DNA of 64,000 nt from Lacrimispora xylanisolvens. GTDB lineage: Bacteria; Bacillota; Clostridia; Lachnospirales; Lachnospiraceae. Shown here one piece after another: positions 48,061 to 58,403 of the stretch (position 1 is the first letter of the stretch; every line of letters begins with the position of its first letter). The stretch spans positions 1,612,001 through 1,676,000 of the forward strand of contig CP070896.1 in assembly GCA_017084465.1 (NCBI GenBank), written 5' to 3'. A program made the translations under genes and the position numbers. The notes beneath the pieces are model-generated. The model saw only the letters and a list, made by a program, of their open reading frames with translations, was not told the DNA's origin and did no database searches.

Positions 48061-48816
48061 ATGGAGCGAAAACGGTACAAAACGGCTGCTGATTTTGAAA
48101 AGGAGGATGTTATGATGCACGAGTATATGTTAAAAACCAACCACATTTCAAAAAAATTCAAAAAAACATATGCAATTAATGATTTGTCTATGTCTGTAAG
48201 AAAAAATTCTGTCTATGGATTATTAGGACCTAATGGTGCTGGTAAATCAACATTGTTAAAGATGATTACAGGAATCATCACCCCCACTTCCGGAGAAATA
48301 ATATTCGATAATCACCCCTGGAGCAGAAAAGATCTGTTAAGGATTGGTTCCCTCATTGAATCACCTCCTTTGTATGAAAATTTAACAGCTTTTGAAAATT
48401 TAAAAGTCCGGGCAACTCTTTTGGGGATCCCAACTGATAAATGCATGGAAGTTTTGGAAAGAATGGACTTAATGGATACGGAGAATAAGCAGATCGCTAA
48501 TTTTTCATTGGGAATGAAGCAAAGGCTGGGGATTGCATTAGCGCTTTTAAATGACCCTGAATTATTAGTCTTAGATGAGCCTACCAATGGGCTGGATCCG
48601 TTCGGAATGGAAGATTTAAGGAAAATGATCCGGACATTTGCAGTATCCGGGATATCAGTCATTGTATCAAGTCATATCTTAAGCGAGATACAGCAGGTTG
48701 CCGATGACATAGGCATCCTAAATAATGGGTCACTTCTGTTTCAGGATAAAATTGATGCCAATGAGAATCTGGAACAATTGTTTATGGATATTATAAGAAA
48801 GGAGCGTGCTTCCTGA
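48061..48816 (+). CDS. lanF: Lantibiotic-protection ABC transporter ATP-binding protein
   Basis: 251 residues. Walker A GLLGPNGAGKSTLLKM, signature NFSLGMKQRLGIALAL, Walker B LLVLDEPTNGLDPFG and switch His in SSHILSEI. The LGMKQRLGIA signature and the two permease genes downstream identify a LanF/CprA-type immunity transporter that expels lantibiotics from the membrane. Two starts are possible: ATG 48061 after AAAAGGAGG and ATG 48112 after AAGGAGG. The second gives the usual family N-terminus (MHEYMLKTNHISKKF). First gene of a lanFEG-RK operon. Confidence 0.92.
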   Translation: MERKRYKTAADFEKEDVMMHEYMLKTNHISKKFKKTYAINDLSMSVRKNSVYGLLGPNGAGKSTLLKMITGIITPTSGEIIFDNHPWSRKDLLRIGSLIESPPLYENLTAFENLKVRATLLGIPTDKCMEVLERMDLMDTENKQIANFSLGMKQRLGIALALLNDPELLVLDEPTNGLDPFGMEDLRKMIRTFAVSGISVIVSSHILSEIQQVADDIGILNNGSLLFQDKIDANENLEQLFMDIIRKERAS

Positions 48817-49577
48817 TGTTACAAACCTATCTGGCAGCTGAAAACTTAAAATTTAAACGAACCCTGTTTCGGAAACTCATTTTATATATTCCGGCAGCCT
48901 TAATATTAATAGCAGTTATATTTTTATCTGTGGGGATTGGTTTAGGTGGTTTTTCAGCCTCCATTGTCTGTAATTGGTGTGTCCCCATTGCATCTTTATC
49001 CATTGTGATATTATGCCACTTAGTAAATAATAAGGAACAAAAACACAATTACAGGACTATTTACAGCCTGCCTATAGACTTGAAAAATACATTTATTTCT
49101 AAAACAATTTTAATAGCACTTAATCTTTTGCTGATATCATTATTACTTTCATGTATATCTATTATTTCAGAGTACATGATGTCAGGTGTCTTAAGTGCAT
49201 TTAAACATACCGGATATTATGTTTTAGGATACTGCTTATTATGGCTGACTTTATTATGGCAGATCCCTTTCTGCCTGTTTTTGGATCAAAAGGCCGGATT
49301 CGTTGGATCTATGATCATTAACCTGATTTTCACTGGACTTGGTGGTTTGTTTCTTTCTCTTTCGCCTATATTCTGGTTTATTCCATATAGCTGGACCGCC
49401 AGATTTATGATTACCTTATTCGGAGTTTTGCCAAACGGATTATTAGTTCAGGGAGGTACAAGACAGATTCTGAGTTTAGGTCAGAGTTCACTGCTGGTGG
49501 TAGTAAGCATGCTCACTGCAGTCGTTCTTACATTTTTATTTGCACACTGGTACAGAGGGCAGGTGTATCGAAATTGA
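48816..49577 (+). CDS. lanE: Lantibiotic immunity ABC transporter permease, MutE/EpiE type
   Basis: 253 residues with six hydrophobic spans and a polar N-terminus (LAAENLKFKRTLFRKLILYIP), the pattern of MutE/EpiE permeases. The start codon overlaps the lanF stop (TGATG), so the genes are translationally coupled. Together with LanF and LanG it forms the immunity exporter. No frame break. Confidence 0.9.
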   Translation: MLQTYLAAENLKFKRTLFRKLILYIPAALILIAVIFLSVGIGLGGFSASIVCNWCVPIASLSIVILCHLVNNKEQKHNYRTIYSLPIDLKNTFISKTILIALNLLLISLLLSCISIISEYMMSGVLSAFKHTGYYVLGYCLLWLTLLWQIPFCLFLDQKAGFVGSMIINLIFTGLGGLFLSLSPIFWFIPYSWTARFMITLFGVLPNGLLVQGGTRQILSLGQSSLLVVVSMLTAVVLTFLFAHWYRGQVYRN

Positions 49578-50304
49578 CAATTGCAAGAGAGTTTCTCTCT
49601 AACTTTACAAAAATCAAACGAACCCCGCTTTTACTATTACATCTGCTGCCTCCTGTGGTAATCACAACCTTATTTTTAGTTTATTACAATTCTGGTGGAT
49701 ACCGCCTTTTTTCTGATGTTCGGCTGTTTTTCATTTTGTTGCAAATATGCTATCCTATGTTTGTTAGCTTTGTTGTACCAATTTTTATTAATTTAGACCG
49801 AAATATCAGCAACGTTCAAAATGCTCTGGGTATTGTGGGATCCAGAAGAAGCGTTTATCTTGGTAAATTATTCTTTCTGCTGTTCCTGTCTGCCATAAGT
49901 ATCATACTATACGAGCTATGCTTCTATATTGGAGTGAATTTTTTTCTAACTATGAACGTTATGGACGTTGGATCCTATCTTTTCATATTCTGCTCGTTTT
50001 ATTAAGTAACTTGTTTTTATATTTTATACATGTACCCATTGCATTTAAATTTGGTTTCAGTGTCTCTATTTTATCGGGGATAGCAGGAACAATTTTAGCC
50101 GGTTACTATGAAAATTACATTGGTGATAAAATCTGGCCGGCTATTCCCTGGGAATGGGGTGTACGGTTTTTAAAAGATTTTTTTGACCTGGCCTATGGAT
50201 CGGTTATTCCTGGAGTGATTTCACTGATTATTATTACTTCGGTTGTTCTGGTTCTCACAATATTATGGTATAGTAGATGGGAAGGCAGAGTTATACAAGA
50301 GTAA
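49574..50304 (+). CDS. lanG: Lantibiotic immunity ABC transporter permease, MutG type (frame interrupted)
   Basis: About 243 residues. TTG start at 49574 overlaps the lanE stop. It starts with REFLSNFTKIKRTPLLLLHLLPP, has several spans, GSRRSVYLGKLFFLL, and ends SLIIITSVVLVLTILWYSRWEGR. The frame breaks near 49998-50003 at a four-T run; five T restores LFIFCSFLLSNLFLYFIHVPIAFKFG. Second permease of the immunity transporter. Confidence 0.87.
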
Positions 50305-50321
50305 GATTAGGAGGATAGTCT

Positions 50322-50997
50322 ATGCCAAAACTGTTAGTCATCGACGATGACCTGGATATGCTGGCTCTGGTACGCACCGCTCTGGAAAAAGATGGTTACC
50401 AGGTGGATACTGAAGCAAATGCCGCTTCCTTACAGCCTGCCAGATGCCGGTTATACGATCTTCTGCTTCTTGATGTAATGATGCCCGGCGAGGATGGATT
50501 TTCTTTCTGCAGGCGGATCCGTACTGAAGTGGATTGCCCCATCCTGTTTTTAACTGCCAAGGCAGAAGATTCGGCTCTCGTCCAGGGCTTTGGCCTGGGA
50601 GCCGATGATTATATTAAAAAGCCTTTCAGTATTGCAGAGCTGCGTGCCCGGGTAAGTGCCCATCTTCGGAGGGAAGTGCGTCAGCCAACCCACATTTTAA
50701 GACGAGGCATCGTTCACTTCGATATACAGGCAAAAAACAGCATTTGCTGGTGAACACACACTGCCCTTTACCAAAGGCGAATATGCAATCTGTGAGCATC
50801 TGGCACTTCACGCCGGACAGGTGTTTACCAAAGAACAATTATATGAAGCCGTATTCGGCTTTGACGCAGAAGGAGATCCGTCCGCTGTCGCAGAGCACAT
50901 TAAAAATATCCGTGCTAAGCTGAAAGCCCACGGCATCAGTCCTATCGATACAATCTGGGGGGTGGGTTACAAATGGCGAAAAAACGAAGATCTGTAA
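50322..50997 (+). CDS. lanR: OmpR-family response regulator (frame interrupted)
   Basis: About 224 residues. Receiver MPKLLVIDDDLDMLALV, phospho-acceptor Asp in LLLLDVMMPGEDG, Lys in YIKKPFS. C-terminal winged helix with LPFTKGEYAICEHLALHAGQVFTKEQLYEAVF and a W-x-VGYKW ending. The frame breaks at the six-A run near 50733-50738 (five expected), joining FDIQAK to TAFAGEHTLPF. Controls immunity, and possibly lantibiotic genes, with the overlapping kinase gene. Confidence 0.9.
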
Positions 50998-52301
50998 GTC
51001 TATCCTTTGTCCTTTTACGCTTTGGCATCATCATGGTTGGCTGCATGCTATTATGCTGCCTGTTATGGTATGTGTTGTTTATCCGGCTTGTAAAAATCGG
51101 TTTTTTCTATAACTCTTATACTTCCACCCGGCAGATAGAGCAAATGCTGGCTGGCGACCCGGAAACATTTGTTTCTCCAGGTGATGATTTTTTGGCAGAG
51201 TACGCTTTATTTGACCAGAACGGTAAAGTTCTGGAAAGTAATATCAAAGGAAGGAAACTGGAAAAACTGACCAGTCTTTTATATGAAGACGCCTATAATA
51301 TGCGTGTTGCCAAACATACTTATGGAGATGGAAGCACAATAATCATACGATATTATTTCAGATCAGAGTTTGCAAATCCTGTTCTGCGGAGTGCCCTGCC
51401 ACCCTTTGAATATATGTGGCTGGCATCTCTTGGGGCAGCATTGGTGCTTTGTCTGCTATTTAACACCCTGTGGCTACGTAAGCGTCTTGCTGCCAAGCTG
51501 AAGCTGTTTGGCGAGGTTAGCCGGAAGGTAGGTGAACAGGAATTGGATTTCACAATTCCATATGCAGGAATACGGGAATACGATCAGGCACTTGATGCAA
51601 TGGAGCATATGAGAGATGCTTTGTACAACTCCCTGTCCTCCCAGTGGGCGGCACAGCAGGAACGGGAAGCAGAAATAGCCGCGCTGGCCCATGATTTAAA
51701 AACTCCACTCACCCTGGTGGGAGGTAATGCTGAGCTGCTGCTTGATGAAGAACTCCCTGAAAGCAGCCGTAGGATGGTGGAAACAATAGCAACCAGCAAT
51801 GAACGTGCCAGGCAGTATGTTACAAGCTTCCTTGAAGCCTCAGCAGGTGAGGAGGAGGCATTTAAAAGCAACAGCCTGAGTGAACTGTTTGACCAACTGA
51901 TCAGTAACACTACGGCCATTGCAGAATCAAGGGGAGTATGCATGAAAGTCCAGAATGACCTTAACGGCTTTGCAAACATTCAAAAAGATCATCTGCTTCG
52001 CGCCCTTGGAAATGTAGTACAAAATGCCATAGAGCATTCACCAGTTGGTGGTAACGTATATTTGACAGGGAGTATGGCAGATGGCGGCTGGCAGGTGACT
52101 GTATGTGATGAAGGACCTGGCTTTAGTAAGGCCGCTTTACAGCACGCAACGGAACGTCTGTGGCGTGGAGATACGGCCCGTGGTGCAGACGGTCATAATG
52201 GGCTCGGTCTTTGGTTTGCCGCACAGGTAGTTAAAACCCACGAAGGTCAGCTTTACCTGAGCAACACCAAGTCCGGAGGAGTTGTTACAGTTAAATTATG
52301 A
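50973..52301 (+). CDS. lanK: Sensor histidine kinase of the lanFEG locus
   Basis: 442 residues. Two membrane spans (RFGIIMVGCMLLCCLLWYVLF and YMWLASLGAALVLCLLFNTLW) flank a short extracellular domain of about 100 residues; then HAMP, phospho-His in AALAHDLKTPLTLVGGN, and an ATPase with NVVQNAIEHSP, DEGPGFS and GHNGLGLWFA. Overlaps the regulator gene by 25 bases. The stop codon's last base is the first base of the IS-type terminal repeat, so the extreme C-terminus may have been altered by that insertion. Confidence 0.92.
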   Translation: MAKKRRSVSLSFVLLRFGIIMVGCMLLCCLLWYVLFIRLVKIGFFYNSYTSTRQIEQMLAGDPETFVSPGDDFLAEYALFDQNGKVLESNIKGRKLEKLTSLLYEDAYNMRVAKHTYGDGSTIIIRYYFRSEFANPVLRSALPPFEYMWLASLGAALVLCLLFNTLWLRKRLAAKLKLFGEVSRKVGEQELDFTIPYAGIREYDQALDAMEHMRDALYNSLSSQWAAQQEREAEIAALAHDLKTPLTLVGGNAELLLDEELPESSRRMVETIATSNERARQYVTSFLEASAGEEEAFKSNSLSELFDQLISNTTAIAESRGVCMKVQNDLNGFANIQKDHLLRALGNVVQNAIEHSPVGGNVYLTGSMADGGWQVTVCDEGPGFSKAALQHATERLWRGDTARGADGHNGLGLWFAAQVVKTHEGQLYLSNTKSGGVVTVKL

Positions 52302-53004
52302 GAGGTAAACTGTACCCTGATAGTAAGACACAGAAAAAGAGGCTGTGTTTAACTATTGGGGTACTTTTTGTTATATAATACTGTAAAAAGATTATGGAGG
52401 TTTTTATGGGAGGTAAGCGAATAACTCCAGCTCATCGTAACAAAGATTTTTCAAAAGAAGAAATTGAGATATTATCCCGAAATCCCAACGTTAAAAGTGT
52501 TACAGCTAAACAAATTAATTATACTGATGAATTTAAAATGCGTTTTTTAGAACAGTACCAGACTGGAAAAATGCCGTTAGATATTTTCATAGAGGCTGGT
52601 TTCGATCAAAAAACTTATTGGTCAAGGGCGAATTGATAAGGCGGCAGGTCGATGGAAAAGAAAAGCTCATCGTCCGGGTGGAGTTTATGATCAAAAGAAA
52701 GGACACTCGGGGAAAAAGCTCTCGGGTAACAAAGAGTTATCTTTGGATGAAGAAATCCAATACCTCAAACAGCAGAATGCCTACTTACGCCTTCAGACTT
52801 TCTGGGATTTAAAAGATGAGATTGATGAGTATATGGAATATTACAATAATTATCGCTATCAATGGGAACTCAAGCAAATGTCACCTGATGAGTATTATAC
52901 CTATTTATTAACAGGGTTTATGCCATACTAAAAGGCGCTGATCACCAAAAAAGAATCAACGCCTTCTTTTATTATGTCCTTGACAAAGGGTACAGTTTAC
53001 CTCT
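52301..53004 (+). mobile_element. Internally deleted IS3-type insertion element
   Basis: 704-base element bounded by perfect 18-base inverted repeats AGAGGTAAACTGTACCCT (52301-52318) and its complement (52987-53004). Inside are the 5' part of an IS3-type orfA and the last 40-odd codons of the transposase orfB; the catalytic DDE core is missing. It could only move if a full-length relative supplied transposase. No target duplication was recognised. Confidence 0.85.
52406..52931 (+). pseudogene. Fused orfA/orfB remnant of an IS3-type transposase
   Basis: Start ATG 52406 follows GGAGG. The N-terminal part has a transposase HTH (AKQINYTDEFKMRFLEQYQTGKMP, then IFIEAGFDQKTYW). A frame break near 52622 leads into RIDKAAGRWKRKAHRPGGVYDQ, then YLKQQNAYLRLQ joins abruptly to TFWDLKDEIDEYMEYYNNYRYQW, which is the C-terminus of the IS3 integrase domain. 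All three catalytic acidic residues except possibly none remain, so it is inactive. Confidence 0.85.
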
Positions 53005-53159
53005 TTCCATATAAGTAAAATATCAGAAAAGCTATCTGTGTAAGAGTAAATGTTTTGGAAGTAGGAATAGGTTAATATCTAGGATAACAATACACTTAAT
53101 AATCACATAATTACTGGTAAGCGTTTGTAATTTTATAGTTATCTACCACTCGATATTTA

Positions 53160-54084
53160 TTACGGTCTGGGAGAGGAGGTATTATACTGAGTTAACCAGA
53201 CTCCATCATCGTCTACCCAATAATAGGTATTGCCAACTTCAGATTTAATGTAGCACGATACAAACAGGTATGAATCTTTACCAAAGCAGTAGTCTTTCCC
53301 TGAAATAGTTTTCCAGGTTTTCGATGGATATGAGTAGTTTTTCTCTAAATACCACCACCGTTTATTATCATTATAGTCTTTTACCCAGCCCTGAACATAA
53401 TTTCCACTAATCCAGCTCTTATTACCTATGTAAAACCATGGGGTCCCATTTACTGTTATACGACTTGTAGCTGTAATATTACTTCCTGTGCTTAACTTCC
53501 TTAAAATATCACCATCTACATTATCAGGGAAATCCCTTATACTAATATTAGTTCCCTGAACAGTTAACTTTGCACTTACAGGAATCTGTGATACAGTATC
53601 TGTAGTTTTCATGGGTATATTAATCATACCATCGGTTGCATAAAACATATCAAGCTCTGCGTTACGTCGCTTTACTAAGCCCGATTGTCTTGATCCCCCC
53701 AGCAATTGTGACAGTAAAACCTTTTACTACTTCGCTTTTAACAAAGATACTCTTGTTGAGTGCTTTGTATAAATCATTTTTAGAATTTGTAATATACTCT
53801 GTTCCTGCGTTAAATGTCAAAGAAGCAACGGCATCATACTGTGCCTGTGTAAACTTAGACACTTTTGGATGTTTATTAATGCCAGTTTCCACAGTGAGAA
53901 TATCTGCATTGAATAATGTGGTTGCTCGACTCGCTGTGATAATGTCGCCCTCTTTAAGATTATCTGTAGCAACTACCTTATGGCCATACCCAACTGTAAG
54001 GAATCCAAAGCCATCATCGTAGACATCCAAACGATATTTCTCAAAACTCTTTATAAAATTTTTACCAGTAGTACTAACGTTCAT
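53160..54084 (-). CDS. Phage-type lysozyme (GH24 endolysin) with C-terminal SH3-like region (frame interrupted)
   Basis: About 308 residues. The N-terminal GH24 domain has catalytic Glu15 in IKSFEKYRLDVYDDG and the LTVGYGH motif, then YDAVASLTFNAGTEY and the GLVKRRNAELDMF end of the muramidase fold. The C-terminal ~140 residues (INIRDFPD-type, GTPWFYIGNKSWISGNYVQGWV) look like SH3 cell-wall-binding repeats. The frame breaks at a six-C run near 53693-53698 (five expected). There is no signal peptide, so a holin would be needed for release. Promoter resembles that of the sigma/holin operon. Confidence 0.88.
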
Positions 54085-54127
54085 TTTTATTCTTCTTATG
54101 TATTATTTATAAGCGCTTATACTATTT

Positions 54128-54155
54128 AAAAAGGAAGAATATTCAGTTTTGTAAA
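54128..54155 (-). promoter_or_regulatory. TTTACA-N16-CTTTTT promoter of the endolysin gene
   Basis: TTTACA (54150-54155) and CTTTTT (54128-54133) on the minus strand, 16 bases apart, about 44 bases before the endolysin start codon. Hexamers and spacing are identical to those ahead of the TcdR-like sigma gene, which makes control by that sigma factor likely. Confidence 0.5.
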
Positions 54156-54208
54156 CTGGTAAGGAACAAATTATAAAAAAATATTTTATGTACTCCACAA
54201 GACCACTA

Positions 54209-55078
54209 TTAGTTAAGGTGGTTAGAATCCCGATAATTAAGTGACCAGATTTTAAAATCACCATTATTATCTTTATCAAACCAAAGAATTCCGTTTTCAA
54301 CGCATACCCCTTGGTAATTTGTAAATAAATATTTTGTATACATTGTTTCAATCTGCTCACGAAAATCCGTTTCTGCGAACAAAGTATCAATTTGATCTGA
54401 CATTTCATCCTCATTCTGTACAGGAATAACTTTTTTATTTACTCGTATATCAAGTGGATATCGAAACAATTTTATGAATTTTTCTTTATCTGTTATAGAT
54501 TCTTTTATTTGTTTGGCGAAATTTTCAACTTCTGTTGATGTCATTTGACGACTCATAATACGATCTCCGCTGTAGTAATCATCATGATCATATCCTATAG
54601 GCATAAACGTTGACAAATACATACTAATCGTTACATCTTTTCCGGAAATATTGCCAGTACCTTTTAAATTGCCATCATAAACAGTACCTTTTAAATATCC
54701 GCCTTCATTATCATTTAACTCGAATTCCGTTGGACTTTTCATTTCTCCACGAAGTGTTCTTTCATCATCGGTTCGAGTAATATATGATGCAGTCAAAGAA
54801 TCACCTTCCCTACGGATGTTCATTTGTACCTCTGATTCTCCTATTGTACCTTTAAAAATATTGTGTGTATTATTCCGGATTGGTTCTTCCATGGTGGTTT
54901 CAGTATATGTTTCCTTTTCTGTTGTTAACGCCTCAGTCTCAGATACTGCTGTTAATTGATCAGTGCTGGTTTGTTCTTGTTTAGTCATTTCAGTTTTTGT
55001 ACAACCCATGCTGATGATACAAACGATAAAGGACACCATTATCAGTGCTGACTGTTTAACGCTTTTTGTTCTAATCAT
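54209..55078 (-). CDS. Lipoprotein of unknown function
   Basis: About 289 residues from ATG 55078, which follows AAGGAG; the signal ends with lipobox ISMGC. A Thr/Glu-rich linker precedes a beta-rich domain (FKGTIGESEVQMNIRREGDSLTASYI, LRGEMKSPTEFELNDN, LKGTVYDGNLKGTGNI) that looks like a repeated-strand barrel. A second part ends WFDKDNNGDFKIWSLN, with a DxDNNGD calcium-like loop. Between the endolysin gene and lanC; the 252 bases upstream (55079-55330) show no gene. Confidence 0.75.
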   Translation of the reverse strand: MIRTKSVKQSALIMVSFIVCIISMGCTKTEMTKQEQTSTDQLTAVSETEALTTEKETYTETTMEEPIRNNTHNIFKGTIGESEVQMNIRREGDSLTASYITRTDDERTLRGEMKSPTEFELNDNEGGYLKGTVYDGNLKGTGNISGKDVTISMYLSTFMPIGYDHDDYYSGDRIMSRQMTSTEVENFAKQIKESITDKEKFIKLFRYPLDIRVNKKVIPVQNEDEMSDQIDTLFAETDFREQIETMYTKYLFTNYQGVCVENGILWFDKDNNGDFKIWSLNYRDSNHLN

Positions 55079-55330
55079 TTTCAAGTGCTCCTTTTTATGA
55101 AGAATTTTTTTATTCATTTGCTTCGTATATGAATAATAATAAAGTTACCAGAGTGATCATATCCAGTTTCAATATTGCAGATGGTGATAAAAGATTCGCA
55201 TAATTAATTATATCATGGATTTCGTCTTCGGAGTCCGTTTTCTATTTTAAAGTTAAAAAGTGAGGCTATTGCTCCAATAAATTATTCATCTATTTTTGCA
55301 ACAGCTCCCTTTTTACAATTATGAAATTTT

Positions 55331-56602
55331 CTATAATAAAAATATGGAATCCCATTGTGTTTTAACGGGTTGATAGCAAGATAAAATAGTCAGGATCACT
55401 CCACTGGTTCCTGTTAAGAGACCTATCTCATCCTTATTTACAATATGCCCTTCCTCTATTTCTGTATCTTTAAACCCAAACGGATATTGATCACTGTAGG
55501 ATTCCAGTAAATGATCCAATATCTTCATATACACTTCATAGAAGAAGTTATCATCTGTGTATTCATAGAATTTTCTGGTCAGGCAACACAAACCAGAAAG
55601 ACCGTGACAAAAAGTGGGTGAGATAACCTGCCGCATTCTTTTTAAAGATAATTTCATGCTATCGATTGCAAGCTTACTCATTTCGTCATTTTCCAGGATC
55701 TTTGAAGCAATCAATAATGAATACGCCACACCTGGAGTACCATAACACCATGCATCTCTGGATGGTACTGCTTTCTCCTGTTCCATCCCTAATATTTTTT
55801 GAGTTTCCCAAAAAATATCATCACTGTCTTTTATACAGCTGTTATAAATAAATTCTGACAAATACTTTATTGCTTCCAGCTGGTCTTGTACATATACTCC
55901 CGATTCATAGGACTTACATAATATTAAAAGTATGCCAGGTATCCCGTGCGCAACCCCTAAATTTATATATCCTATCTCTGGACTATTTTCCAGAGGAAAC
56001 AACTGACTTTCATTTGAACGGATGGCAAACCGGGGGATATTGTCGTCCCCTGCTTTACAAATATCCGTTAAATATTGCAAAATGTGCAACAGAGTCTCTT
56101 TCACATTCGGCTGGGATTTAAAATTCAACAGATAATTGGCTGTACCGGTTAATCCATACATAATATCATAAAATAGTTCGTTTAATGGAAGTTCTTTGTA
56201 CTTTAGAATATTACTTTCCGCAATATCAACAATATACTCGTTTAGACTCTTTATAAACGATTGATATCGTTTCCCATGGTCTGACATACAATGTGCAGCA
56301 TACCCAACTCCGCATAGCCCATCAAACAGGGAGATATCATAGATGTTGTTTTTTCCCATATAGTCGTTTACGATCTCCAGATATTTATGGGCATACTTAT
56401 CAAAATCATAATCTGGAAAATTTAATTGAAGTTCCGAAAACAGGATACATAATGCGGGATATGAAACTGCTACTGAAGTACAACGATACTCAGTGTTATT
56501 TGTAGCAAATATCTCCTGAACATAATCTGCGTCGGATAATTTTTTTGAAATATTTATTATGAAATGATCCAATTCACGCTTTTTTTCATTCGGTAAATTC
56601 AT
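55331..56602 (-). CDS. lanC: Lanthionine synthetase C (LanC cyclase)
   Basis: 423 residues, the normal LanC length. The seven-helix double barrel shows repeated GxxG-type motifs: DGLCGVGYAAH, YGLTGTANYLL, VAHGIPGILLI, AWCYGTPGVAYS, FCHGLSGLCC and LLTGTSGVIL. Zinc ligands are Cys286, Cys332 and His333, and the likely general acid/base is His219; NisC has His212, Cys284, Cys330 and His331. It adds Cys thiols to dehydrated Ser/Thr, making lanthionine rings. Last gene of the minus-strand cluster, 2 bases after lanT. Frame intact. Confidence 0.96.
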   Translation of the reverse strand: MNLPNEKKRELDHFIINISKKLSDADYVQEIFATNNTEYRCTSVAVSYPALCILFSELQLNFPDYDFDKYAHKYLEIVNDYMGKNNIYDISLFDGLCGVGYAAHCMSDHGKRYQSFIKSLNEYIVDIAESNILKYKELPLNELFYDIMYGLTGTANYLLNFKSQPNVKETLLHILQYLTDICKAGDDNIPRFAIRSNESQLFPLENSPEIGYINLGVAHGIPGILLILCKSYESGVYVQDQLEAIKYLSEFIYNSCIKDSDDIFWETQKILGMEQEKAVPSRDAWCYGTPGVAYSLLIASKILENDEMSKLAIDSMKLSLKRMRQVISPTFCHGLSGLCCLTRKFYEYTDDNFFYEVYMKILDHLLESYSDQYPFGFKDTEIEEGHIVNKDEIGLLTGTSGVILTILSCYQPVKTQWDSIFLL

Positions 56603-56604
56603 AA

Positions 56605-58402
56605 TCAGCCTCCATTTTGGGGTATATCAAATTCCAGATCGTAAATTTCTTTATAAGAGGGACATGTTTTTAATAATTCCTCATGTGTACCTTCTGCCAC
56701 AATCTTTCCTTCGTCCAGATAAATTATTTTATCAGCTAACATGACATGTGCAATTTTATGAGAAATAAATACACCTATCTTGTTTTTTGTAAGTTCAAAA
56801 AACGTGTTCATTATTTTTTTCTCACCCATTTTATCCAACGCCGCATTTGGTTCATCTAAGATATACATTTGTGCTTTTTTGAAAAAGCACCTGGCCAGAG
56901 CAACTCTCTGCCACTGCCCGCCAGATAACTGTGTTCCATCTGAAAACCATTTTCCCAACTGCTGATTTAAATCAGGAGGAAGAAAGTCTATACCGGCTTC
57001 TTCCAGTGACTCTCTTATCTGGGCTTCATTATCGATTTCATCAATGTTGCCGAATCCTACATTATCCTTTACCGAAAGTTCATACTTACAGTAATCCTGG
57101 AATAATATACCTGTTAATTTATGTAAGCTGTCAATATTAACTTTATTTAATGGGACTCCATTCATCTTAATCATATCGTCTTCCACTAAATAATATCCCA
57201 GTAATAATTTTATTAATGTACTCTTACCAGATCCGTTTCTACCGAACAATGCAACTCTTTGGTTTTTATTAATTTTTATATTGATGTTCTGAAGAACTAT
57301 TTTATCTGTTTCCGGATATGCAAATGTCAGATTATTTATCTCAATCTGATTTAAATCATTTAGTTTGTATGTTTCTTCACTATTCCCATTTCCAGGCTTA
57401 TTAAGAAAATTAATCAGTTTTGACATATACAGACTGTTTTGATTTATGCTGTAAATAATATTCATAATACTGTTAAAGCTATCAAACATCATGTTTATAA
57501 TTCTTAAAAGTGCGACAGCGTTACCAATCAGGATTTCACCAGCAATTACGGAGAATATGATTAAAATCATGAGTACAGCCATACAGATCTGATCAACAAA
57601 ATCAAATACAACAGATATAATCAGCCGTACCTTGGTGTTGTATAAATTTTCATTAATCACGCTTTGCTTTAAATCATTATGTCTCTTTATAATATGTCTG
57701 GCTAAATTAAAAATTTTAACTTCTTTAAATGATTGATCCTTTGTAAGTAAAAATTCGTAATACCATATACTTCTGGCTTTCTTAGCATTTCTTTCTTCTG
57801 TCTGGAACTCTCTTTTGCTTATGGATAAGTAAAAAATAGAAAAGGCAAACGCCGGAACAATAATCAAAAATACTGACAACGGCCGCCACGTCAGCATAAT
57901 ATAAACAGATGAAAGTATGGTAGTAATGGAAGTTACCAGTGTCAATGTGGTTGTAAAAATATTATAAGGCCTGAATCCCACCTGGGATAGGATATGCTGC
58001 AGCTGATCCTGTATGTCAGAATTTTCAAATTCCTCCAAAGACATAATAGCGCATTTATCCAATAACCTGTTAATTAATTCATAATCCAACAAGAATTGAA
58101 ATTTGGTAAATAAAAAAGTTTTAAAACTTATAATCATACCTGACACAAAACTTATCCCAATATAGATTGCTAAAATCTTCAGCGAGAGATTTAAATCCTT
58201 GGCTGAAATAGCATTAATCAGGCTACCAAAAATATTTACGGATATTACGGGAACAATACCCGCGATAATATTAATAATTATGGTTAGTACAAATATTAGT
58301 TTGCTGGCCTGGAAAGAATATTTTAATGGATTTGGGAATCACTTTTAGAGAAGAAAGCATTTCCTTTACTTCTGAAGTACTTAATATTTTAAATTTCTGC
58401 AT
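56605..58402 (-). CDS. lanT: Class I lanthipeptide exporter ABC protein, NisT/SpaT type (frame interrupted)
   Basis: About 599 residues. Half-transporter with an N-terminal membrane domain of six spans and a C-terminal ATPase: Walker A FGRNGSGKSTLIK, signature LSGGQWQRVALAR, Walker B MYILDEPNAALDKMG and FISHKIAHV. There is no C39 peptidase domain, as expected for class I exporters, so the leader is removed by a separate protease. The frame breaks near 58315-58320, where one A fewer restores IKYSFQASKLIFVL. The start at 58402 is 2 bases past the lanB stop. Confidence 0.9.
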
Positions 58403-58403
58403 A

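Noticed and set aside
48061..48816. Direct repeats like those at lanA ahead of lanF
   Set aside because: The 120 bases upstream of lanF were compared with CATGTAATTTT; only scattered AT-rich partial matches were seen, so shared control is not claimed from sequence.
45033..54084. Holin and endolysin as prophage remnants
   Set aside because: No integrase, capsid, tail or terminase genes lie nearby, the two genes are 8 kb apart, and the holin is paired with a sigma factor as in TcdR/TcdE. A very old prophage origin cannot be excluded.
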